From Malaya genurostris (Eukaryota; Arthropoda; Insecta; Diptera; Culicidae), in the NCBI RefSeq assembly GCF_030247185.1, contig NC_080572.1, forward strand, positions 132,981,473 to 133,045,472: a DNA stretch of 64,000 nt, written 5' to 3'. Both the position numbers and the translations under genes were made by a program. The notes beneath the pieces are model-generated. The model did no database searches, was not told where the DNA came from, and saw nothing but the letters and a program-made list of their open reading frames with translations. This document shows, in pieces, positions 11,243-29,754 of this stretch (positions within the stretch are counted from its first letter, which is position 1; every line of letters starts with the position of its first letter).

Positions 11243-13190
11243 GTCGTAGTATTTCATAGTGCTCTCTTTTGCGCTTCAATAACGTATAATGTTTTGACGT
11301 AGGACTACGTCTTTCTTCACTATGCTCACCTGGGTGCATTTTCAAAATTTGACAACACGAAAGTGTAACGAATTTCAGATTTTTTTTGGTAAAAACATTT
11401 TCCCTGTTTGAGTATTTTCTTTAATTCTTTCACGAAACGAATGGAAAAATATGTAAGGTTGTTGCTAATACCACGTTTATTACGAAAACATTTTTTAAAT
11501 AGTGAAAAAATAGGCCTAAACACAAAACATAAAAATTAATTGAATCTATAAATAGACCCTGTTGCACATTTGCATCAAACGAATGCCAGCATACCACCTT
11601 CTGAAAACCTGAAATGAATCCCGCGGTTACATCATTCAGTTGCTGCTCGTCTACGTGCGAGTAAAAGAAAAAATACATATAATCGGCCCGCAAAATGGAA
11701 AATAATAATCCGAAATGAAGTAGTCAAACTTTAAATTCTATACGTTGGCATTGTTGTAGCCGGTAGAACCGCTCTTTTGAACTTTTTATCTCTCATGTTC
11801 ACTGTTCGCTTCGTTCGCAGTACGGCTTTCGCTTCAAACAGGTGCGGAAAATTCACCAAAGTAAGAACACAACGGAGAGAATACATATTCAAATCGACAG
11901 TTCTAAGGGCCATAAATGTGTTACAATCCGCAATTACGGTCAAGTCATTTAGTTCCAAACCATATTTATTGTTTCTACATAGAACCAAGCAAAGAGTTTT
12001 TTAGATTTCGTTATATACATTAATTTGATTTTATAAAATCGATTTTAAATCAAAAAAAGTGTCGCCACAAATCCATATGACGTCCAAATTCATGGATGCA
12101 ACTACTCGGTGCGGAACGTCAGCGATGTAGGAAAGGGAACACAAACATGTGGCAGATTTACTTTGTGCGCCGTTCGCCAAACGAGAGACAACCGATTTGT
12201 TCGAAATTTTACTCGTAGAAATAATTGTCAACTTCGTTGAAAGCTGTAGAAATGGTAATCTTCGTTCTGTTCGAATACAAAGTATTTTACTAAAATCGAA
12301 TGAGACTTTTACTAAAATCTAATAAGATTTTACTGGAAACGGATAATTTATTAGTAGAACAATGTACCAAAATAAATGTGTATTTTTATAGTAATCTGCC
12401 CCGACAGCAGTCCTATAATCTCGCGGTTATGTCTCTAACATTACCTACTACAAGTTTTTCGTTCCTGAGCATTATTGTGTTTGCTACGAGTCAGAAAGAT
12501 TAACGTTTTCACAGGGCACACAGTATTGCACAGCGCTCAGCGATATGTAACCTCACTTTGCCCGAGTGGATGCAAACTCTGGTAAATCATATTAATACAG
12601 TTTCGATGCGCAAGAAATGAATTTAATTTATTTCATAATCATTGTAATCATAAGTTAATTTTCTACTCAATTTATTTCAAAATAGGTGTTCTATTTTAAT
12701 TAAATAACCATCAATTGTTGGTGGACTTTTGGTTTTTCAATTATTCATGAATATTTGTTAATGAAAACGGCATTATTGTGAGATTTTATAAAGTACCCAT
12801 GTAGGGGGCAAAGCGGAGCTAAACCATTTTTTTAGATCAAACAATTACTGAACGTAACGAATATTTAGGATAAAAATAGTTTTTAACCGGGCTTTTAGAT
12901 ACTTGAGACAATGCAAAATTTTATACGCAATAAAAATCTCATTTAAATGGTGAAAATAATCATTAAAACAAAATGACTCCACTTTTAAGTAAGAGCACTA
13001 TTACTGACCTGTTATGCTTTGTGTCGACTAGTTATAATGTTATAAATTTAGTTTGAACTGTTAGTTTTAATTGTCGTGTTAAGCATAAATGGATCTGTTG
13101 GATCATTGTAATCTGTTGATACAGATGATGTGGAGGTTTATGCCTGCTGGAGAGAGAGATTGCCAAATTTCATCTTTACCAGGTTTTTCC
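11243..13190. other. no recognisable feature; short AAAT tail at the right end
   Basis: No gene, terminal repeat or known element is visible. At 13150-13218 a TTTTTCCCTGCTCCC segment followed by (AAAT)4-5 resembles the 3' tail of a non-LTR element, but there is no coding sequence to confirm it. This stretch would be intron or downstream flank of the minus-strand WDFY3-like gene. Confidence 0.4.
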
Positions 13191-13316
13191 CTGCTCCCAA
13201 ATAAATAAATAAATAAACTCAAATCATAGTATATACACATTAGAAAATCTTAAAATAGTAATATAATACACTAAGCTTATGAGCTCCTGTACATTTAAAA
13301 AAAAATATTAGTATAC

Positions 13317-22260
<8,944 letters not shown>

Positions 22261-22780
22261 CTGAAAAGGTGAATATAGATAGTATTAAAAGATAAACCGA
22301 CTTTCACTGATTTTTAAGAGCTAACGTGTCTTCGAAGGAGTTTTACAAGATTATATTATGCTTCTTTTGAAAGTGGCACCTTAATTTTTGTTAAGGGGTA
22401 GTACCAATTTCGAGTAAAAATATTTTTTTTTCGCAAAAAAAATTTTTTTTCTATCTCATTTTGAAGAAAAAAACATTTGAAGTATTTTTGCTGAACATAT
22501 AAATAGTGCGAAAAAGTTATTTTTTGAGAAATATTTTTTTTAGGTTTATCTACGTAGAATCTACCTCTACAAAGTGTGCGTAAACTCGCATAAACAAGCT
22601 CATCCTTGCACGCCCAACTTAAGCAAATTGTTGTGATTTTTATTTTGTTTACTTTTCGACAATTACCAATATTAGAAAAAATCTAAGTGGAACTCGGTGC
22701 TATTTCTTAGGCCTTTTCCAAATTAGTATTAAATAATTAGAATCCGAAAAATTATCAAAAATTCAACACTTATTAAAAAA
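22261..22780. other. no gene; homopolymer-rich, one arm of a distant inverted repeat
   Basis: Runs of A and T at 22420-22450. The segment 22675-22728 (ATCTAAGTGGAACTC, TAGGCCTTTTC) recurs in reverse at 25261-25312, bracketing the ITmD37E region. Confidence 0.45.
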
Positions 22781-22835
22781 CCTGTTTTAATCCACCTAGT
22801 GGTGTAATGATGCCTTTCTCATATCAATCATACTA

Positions 22836-24138
22836 AAGCTTGCTTCATTTAGAATTGGAACAAACTTTTGCTCATATTGTGGCACTCCTGGTGGACGGAT
22901 TTGGAAGCTCTTGGCGCCCACGTGTCAGGAATTTTGTCAGCTTCACGTATGATTTTTGACATTCCGAAAATCGACTGTACTTTGTAAACAATCAACATGG
23001 AAGCCGAAAGAAGGAAAAAAAATTGTGCACAGTTATTTGGAAAATCCATTGTGGTCTGCATCTAGGCTAGCTACACAGCTGAAATTGCCCAGAAATACCG
23101 TATGGCGCGTTATCAAACGGTATAAGAAAACATTGACGACGATTCGGAAGCCTCAAGCCGATCGTCGGAGTCGAACTGACGACCGGAAATTGCGTGGTAA
23201 GATTTTGAAGACGATTAAGAGGAATCCTAATCTGTCGGACCGTGATTTGGCCAGAAAATTCGGTGCTGCCCATAGTACCGTGAGGAGAACTCGACTCCGG
23301 GAAGGAATCAAGTCTTATCGAGCTAGCAAACAGCCAAATCGAACCATGAAACAAAATAGTGTGGTCAAAATTCGTGCTCGGAAACTATATGACCAGGTGC
23401 TGACCAAGTTCAACGGGTGTCTTCTGATGGACGATGAAACCTGTGTCAAGGCTGACTTCGGTCAAATCCCAGGTCAAAAATTTTATTTGGCAACGGCTCG
23501 GGGGGATGTTCCAGCCAAATTTAAATTTGTTTTTGGCGACAAATTTGCAAGAAAATTTATGATTTGGCCGGGCATTTGCAGCTGCGGCAAAAAAACGAAA
23601 GTTTTCGTTACAAATAAGACAATGACATCGGAACTATACCAAAAAGAGTTTCTCCAAAAACGAATTTTGCCGTTCATTCGATCCCACGACCATCCTGTAA
23701 TGTTTTGGCCAGATTTGGCAAGCTGTCATTACAGCAAAGCCGTTTAAGAATGGTATGCAGAGAAAGTGGTCCAGTTTGTTCCGAAAAACCTTAACCCACT
23801 CAACTGCCCCCAGTTCCGCCCTATTGAGAAATACTGGGCAATCATGAAGAAGAGACTCAAGGCAAAGGAAAAGGTTGTCAAAGACATCAATCAGATGACG
23901 ACCTGGTGGAATAAGATAGCTAAAACGATGGACGAAGAAGATGTGCGCCGCCTACTGAGCCGTGTTACAGGAAAAATTCGAGAATTCCTTCAAAACCGTG
24001 ACGAATAATTTTATCCGTATTTTTTCTTAAAAGTATGAAGAAAACGCTACATTTGTATAAAAAAAGATCTTGAATACAATAATAAATAACTGATATACAG
24101 GCAATTGCCTTTGTTCCAATTCTAAATGAAGCAAGCTT
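22836..24138 (+). mobile_element. ITmD37E transposon, nearly complete
   Basis: 1303 bp flanked by TA (22834-22835 and 24139-24140). The inverted ends share AAGCTTGCTTCATTTAGAAT and about 9 further bases without mismatch. ITmD37E is a Tc1/mariner-superfamily lineage described from mosquitoes. Size and TA target fit. It sits inside a dispersed repeat copy. Confidence 0.9.
22997..24008 (+). pseudogene. ITmD37E transposase, one frameshift and one stop
   Basis: The ATG at 22997 starts MEAERRKK, but an 8-base A run at 23015-23022 shifts the frame by one. The remainder is open, including the helix-turn-helix region (SASRLATQLKLPRNTVWRVI), until a TAA at 23745. It then stays in the same frame to QNRDE at 24008. 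The catalytic triad is complete: D in MDDET, D in WPDLASCHY, E in RPIEKYW, with 37 residues between the last two, hence DD37E. About 336 residues without the lesions. Two point lesions make it a recently dead copy. Confidence 0.88.
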
Positions 24139-24335
24139 TATCATATATAATACTGTGGTGGAATAACCGAAATCGGTTTGTTTGACCGTCTATTGATAAA
24201 AACTATCAAGTGGAGAAGACTCGAGGCCGATTTAGAAAACTTTTAACGGGTTTTCGCCCTTTTCAGTGATCGAATCAAATTTTCAACACACTTTATCCTA
24301 TATTTTCGGATCCGGAAGTCGGATGGTTCATTCAA

Positions 24336-26290
24336 TCTGTTAAAGAAGGATATATGCCCATTTGGAAGAACAAACAAAAACTCATGCACACATTTCTTCT
24401 TATTTATAACCCGCTCTTCAAGAGCCGAAGATCCGTTCAGCTTGTAGATTGTTTCCACCTTACCAGCAGGGATGCCATGTCATTTTTTCAAAAATCTGTG
24501 ATCAAGCCAAACAACTGTCTGTGCAAAATCTGTGCACGTTTCCCCGTTTCCATAATAGCTGATCGGAATCATTTTAGTAAGCAAAAAAAAGTCTCACTAT
24601 TACCTACCGCTCTGTAATTTTTGGTGCTGAACTGTGATCAATTTCAAAAATCTGTGATCGATTTCAGAATCTGTGTAAATCTGTGACCATTTTCAGAAAT
24701 CTGTGAAAATCTGTGCCATTTTTTACATCTGTGCAAAAGGTCGAAAATCTGTGAAACACAGTTTAATCTGTGAACCTGGCAGCCCTGCTTCCAGTGCGGT
24801 GAACTGGTGAGCTGCGGTTCTTTTAAAAAGAGCTATGAGCCATCAGATCACTTTAAAGATTCGATTTACTGGAATAGCTCAGGAGCGAATTTCCCATCTC
24901 TACGCTCACTGCAAATGTGAGTTACAGAAATAGAAGACGTGACGCACGCACGCACGTTGTTCTAAATTTTCATCCATTATAAAAATCGCCGCACGAAAAT
25001 TTTTCAACTTCTTTGTATAGACGCCAAACAAAAACTAATCGTACGATATGCGTCAAAATTTGACAGAATGTGTATAAAAGTGTTGCCAACGTTGAGAGAA
25101 TAAAAGTTTACCGATTGGACAAGCGCGGGAATTTTGAAATGAAAATTCTGGTTCTTTTTTTATCATAAGGTATGTATACAAAAATAACTTATATGTTATG
25201 TTAACTAGTTATGATTAGAAAACTAGTTTTAAGGGGGTTGTCATAATTCAATAACTGAAACTAACTTTGAAAAGGCCTAAAAAAAGTTCTATCGAGTTCC
25301 ACTTAGATTTTTTTTTCTATATTTTTTGGCATATCTTTTCCTATAAATTTTGTAAAAATAGGCTGCATAAAGTTGCATATTTCGCTTTGGTGTGAGGTTT
25401 TATCATAGGTTAAAAAAAGGTAAAATGTCGTATAACTTTGCCAGGAAACAGCAAACCTATGCACTACCTTCAACAAAAATATGGGATTTTTTATTTTCTT
25501 CAATTATTCCAAACTCGAAACAAGTTATGAATAAAAAACTGATTTTAAGGGGGTTACCATAAAAACGCTTTGTATATCCGAAACGGTGCAACGTAGACTT
25601 TTGGTATATTTGACAAAGTAAATTATTTTCAATAGTTTCAAAACTTTGTAGAAGACAAAAAAATTCTATCTCTTCAGAAAAAAAAAGTTATGGTTATATT
25701 TTTTGTCAAAGTAGGCCATGAACAATTTGGGATAGAATCAAATTACGTGGTATATATTTGTAAAAAAATTCTTAAAAGCAAGTATATACATTAAAAGAAC
25801 CGTTTGGCAGCTACTGATTTATGTCCACGTTTTTATTGATTCGAACCACTGTGCAACGTTTCGAAGGTTCATTTTTCCATATATTATATTACATAAGAAG
25901 TGTAAACATTTGTTGTGCCACATGTGGTATCCAACTCCAAGTTCAATTGCAAAAGTTCAAACTTGAAATATATAATGTAAAAATGCAATTGATCTGACAT
26001 TGTTTTCTATAATTAAAGAGAATCTCATTATTTCGGATGTACAATACAATTTCGATTCATTTCCTTTTTTGCTCGATTAAAATTGCTCCTCTAATTTCAC
26101 AGGATTCGAACGACCTCGAGAATGAAAACTAGACAGATGAAACCGTTTAATTTTGTAACAATAATAGATGCTTATCACATACGTCAAATTAAGATATCAC
26201 GTGTTTTCACGATTCTGTGAATTTTATTCCAGGAGAAATTATTATTCTACTTTTCATGTCGTGGGTAAGAAGTAAACGTACAAATAATAG
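24336..26290. other. no gene; degenerate ATCTGTG repeats and mariner terminal block
   Basis: 24495-24775 holds about nine ATCTGTG/AATCTGTGA motifs at irregular spacing. 24950-25085 repeats the mariner terminal block seen at 17262-17345 (TTGTTCTAAATTTTCATCCA onward). 25261-25312 is the inverted partner of 22675-22728. Nothing recognisable lies between 25320 and 26290. Confidence 0.5.
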
Positions 26291-26302
26291 CTGTATACAT
26301 AA

Positions 26303-28478
26303 TTTTTTTTAAATAACTATTTATTGGAATATGAGTTAAAATTAAATTATTAAGATTTAAATTGGGTGTTCAGCCACAAGTGGTGACTTTTCAGCCCTAT
26401 TATACATATTCCTATATATTCCGCAATTCTGAGATATTTGTGTAGGGAAAATTCTAAACCTACTTGTATTGTGTAATATGAAAAGGAACTTATATACTAA
26501 CTTACTAACTAATACAGAGAGTGAATCGATTCAATTGAAGATTGCATCGATTTTTGTTGGAATTTGCTTATAATATTATGTGACATTACATCTAATGGTT
26601 CTATATTTGTGAGTCTGTGTAACTCATTTGTACTAAACCAGGGAAGATGCTTCAAAATCATTTTCAGAATTTTATTCTGAATCCTTTGAAGCGTTTTCTT
26701 CCTGGTGGAACAACAACTTGACCAAATTGGTACTGCATAAAGCATTGCTGGTCTAAAAATTTGTTTATAAATTAACAATTTGTTTTTTAGACAGAGCTTA
26801 GAATTTCTGTTTATAAGAGGATATAAACATTTAATATATTGATGACACTTTGCCTGGATTCCTTCGATGTGATCCTTGAAAGTGAGTTTTTTGTCATACG
26901 TTAAACCTATGTATTTAGCTTGATCAGACCATGTCAATTCCAAGCCATTCAATTCAAGAATGTGATTATTGTTTGGTTTAAGAAAAGAAGCTCTTGGCTT
27001 ATGAGGAAAGATAATAAATTGCGATTTTGCTGCATTTGGTTTAATTTTCCATTTTGACAGATAATCACTGAAAATATTTAAACTTCTTTGTAGGCGACTT
27101 CAGATCACTCTTAGATTTCTACCTGTGGCTAACAGACTTTATTTGCTTTTATCATGTTCGTGACTCTTACAAGATTTATTTTCTTTTATCATGTTCGTGA
27201 CTCTTACAAAATGATGAGTAGTTGAATGTTCATGACGAAATCCAAACTGCTCTGGTAAAAAAATTGAATTCTCATTTATATGAGACATCATTCTCAACAT
27301 GATAATTTTTTCAAAAAGTTTTCTCATAGAAGAAAGTAAGCTAATTGGTCGATAACCTGATGTTTCTGCTGGGTTTTTATCAGGTTTGAGGATAGGAATT
27401 ACTTTAGCGTTTTTCCATCTTTTTGGAAAGTAAGCTAATGAAAAACACTTGTTGAAAATTTTAACCAGGAGTCTCAAGGCAACATCGGGAAGATTTTTAA
27501 TGAGAATATTAAAAATTCCATCATTACCAGGAGCCTTCATGTTTTTAAGTTCCCTAGTAATTGATTTAATTTCATCAAAATTCGTCTCAATAATGTCATC
27601 TTGTGATAACACTTGGGTTGAAATATGCTCATATTTCAGTGAGACTTCATTTTCAATAGGCCTCACAACGTTCAAATTGAAATTGTGGACACTCTCGAAC
27701 TGCTGAGCAAGTTTTTAAGCTTTTTCGCCATTCGTAAGAAGTATTTGATTTCCTTCCTTGAAAGCAGGAATTGGTTTCTGAGGTTTCTTAAGAACCTTAG
27801 AAAGTTTCCAGAAAGGTTTAGAATATGGTTTAATTTGTTCAACTTCTTTAGCGAAATTTTCATTTCGCAAAAGAGTAAATCTATGTTTAATTTCTTTTTG
27901 TAAATCCTTAACTATGTTTTTCATAGCAGGATCACGAGAACGGTGATATTGTCGTCGACGAACATTCTTCAACCGAATGAGCAGTTGAAGATTGTCATCG
28001 ATGATAGAAGAATTTAATTTAGTTTGAGCTTTGGGAACTGAAAGATTTCTAGCTTCGATAATGTAGTGATTCAAATTATCAATTGCTGTGTCGATGTCCG
28101 CAGAATTTTCTAAAATAGTTTCATGATCCACATGATTTTCAATGTGAGATCTGTAATCCAACCAATTAGCTCTATGATAGTTGAATATAGAACTAATTGG
28201 ATTAATTAAAGCTTCGTTGGAAAGTCTGAATGTTACAGGAAGATGATCTGAGTCAAAGTCAGCATGTGTAATCGGTTCACTACAAATGTGACTTGATCCG
28301 TTAGAACCAGATCAATTGTAGACGGGCTTTTCACGGAAGAGAAACAAGTCGAATTACTGGGATAAAGAACTGTGAAGTAATCAGCTGAGAGTTGATTATG
28401 AAGTATTTTACCATTACTGTTATTTTGCCTACAATTCCCCCTGGACATGCTTAGCATTGAAGTCCCCTATTGTATGTA
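26303..28478 (-). mobile_element. Jockey-clade retrotransposon (family 2), 5'-truncated and deleted
   Basis: Flanked by 11-bp direct repeats TGTATACATAA (26292-26302 and 28479-28489). A T run at 26303-26310 is the minus-strand poly(A) tail. The 5' end is truncated inside the endonuclease at the GDFNAKH motif. About 2.2 kb instead of a full-length 4-5 kb. Confidence 0.85.
26509..28466 (-). pseudogene. Jockey-clade ORF2, RT catalytic core deleted
   Basis: Pieces in order on the minus strand: endonuclease end (GDFNAKH, STIDLVLTDQ), linker (KPFWKLSKVLKKPQKPIP), RT N-terminal part (MKAPGNDGIFN, YFPKRWKNAKVIPILKPDK, GYRPISLLS, PEQFGFRHEHST), then a deletion between about 27140 and 27070 that removes the FADD region. 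The C-terminal part follows (SDQAKYIGLTYDKKLTFKDH, LCLKNKLLIYKQI, LQRIQNKILKMIL). A 37-bp-period duplication (27146-27215, CTTTTATCATGTTCGTGACT) marks the breakpoint. Nonsense codons and frameshifts also occur. Confidence 0.85.
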
Positions 28479-28519
28479 TGTATACATAAGTTCGTGACGT
28501 TTTCTTACCGCCATCTACC

Positions 28520-28860
28520 GGTTTTAATCACGCAGAAGGTGCACTTTCCGTCGCTGCTGATTGATTGCGTCCTCTGGCTTGAAGACCGGAAAGCGAATGA
28601 GAGTTGCTACCTGAGCGTTTGAGGTTTTAACCACGCAGAACACACTTAAATTTTATAGCTGAGTTTCGGTAAAAATATGCCGAGATTCGCACAGCCGAGT
28701 AATCAGCAATCATCTCGGCAAAAATAAAATTACTGAGCGTCTCGGCACCCTCAAATTTGACAAACGTCAAATATTGCCGAAATCGTCAGCATAAGATTTA
28801 CTGTTTGTTCAGTGAAACGTTCACTGATTATTCGGCAATCCAATAAAACGAAAAGAATGA
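28520..28860. repeat. 103-bp-type repeat unit and MITE-like block
   Basis: 28540-28640 is one unit of the CACGCAGAAGGTGCACTTTC repeat found in tandem at 35.39-35.64 kb. 28640-28860 (CACACTTAAATTTTATAGCT then GAGTTTCGGTAAAAATATGC) matches, in reverse, the right end of 35120-35395. The family is unidentified. Confidence 0.5.
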
Positions 28861-28861
28861 A

Positions 28862-29268
28862 AAAAAAGGCGGGTGAGTAATGTCAGAGACATAACTGGAT
28901 GTCGTGAATACGAAAAAACTGACACGCTCCCATCACTTTTCCGAATATCAGTTAGTTGATTGATTGTATGAATTGTGCAAGCTTTCCTCTTTTTCACTAA
29001 TAGAATTTGAAGAGATACACCTACATTAAAGTACAGATTAGTTACATTAAACAGCTACTATTCTACAACTATATATTCCAAACTTGAAACAATTCCTTTT
29101 TAATTTGCTAATATAGGAAGCTAGGTACGACAAATTTGTAGTTTATTTTTATTGAAGATATCTGATTCTTCTCGAAATTTCAGTACCAGAAAATTGCAAT
29201 GGCCTGGTCTGAAATGTATCTACGATCTTCGGTATGCAAGAGTGATTCTAATAATAATAATAATAATG

Positions 29269-29308
<40 letters not shown>

Positions 29309-29531
29309 TAATACAGATTAATCTGTATATATGGCAACCCTGTTTCGGAAGGCATATTTTCACACGACCCCATACTAGTATAAAGATGTGTTCAACATTC
29401 GCTTTCGCATTGCCGTTCGTACTTGAATGAGTTAGTGACGGTACGAATCTGCCATCTTTTCGGTGCCATCGTGCTGACGGTGTCTCGTACGTTCAGAGTA
29501 GCTGCTTTAACTTAAATGACGCTATTTCTCA
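28862..29531 (-). repeat. histone-cluster-linked repeat, minus copy, left part
   Basis: Reverse of 19.15-19.73 kb, including a short (TAA)n at 29250-29310 and the block with TATAAAGATGTGTTC. It is interrupted at 29531 by a Jockey-clade element and resumes at 32844. Confidence 0.75.
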
Positions 29532-29754
29532 TTTTTTTTTCATTGCATAAATATCTGTTTATTAGTCTTATTTTTGTATATTACATCAACATTTTACAGT
29601 ACAAGTGTTTTGACCCTTTGGCCTTTCATCTTTGTTGTTCATACGATTCGTTATTAATATTAGGTGTTTTAGTTACTCTTGTTTTACATACTAATGTTTA
29701 ATCATAATATTTATTTTAATTATTTATAAAATGTCTACCTACTTATAACTATCC

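Larger units (their letters stand above)
22783..24335 (-). repeat. TTTTGCCTTTCTC dispersed repeat, split by ITmD37E
   Basis: AAACCTGTTTTAATCCACCTA and GATGCCTTTCTCATAT lie left of the transposon. The same family continues on the right (GGTTTGTTTGACCGTCTATTG, TCGGATCCGGAAGTCGGAT). The TA at the break is duplicated. Confidence 0.72.

Noticed and set aside
11326..12503. Several 65-87 codon ORFs
   Set aside because: No homology, no splice context, overlapping on both strands; chance frames.
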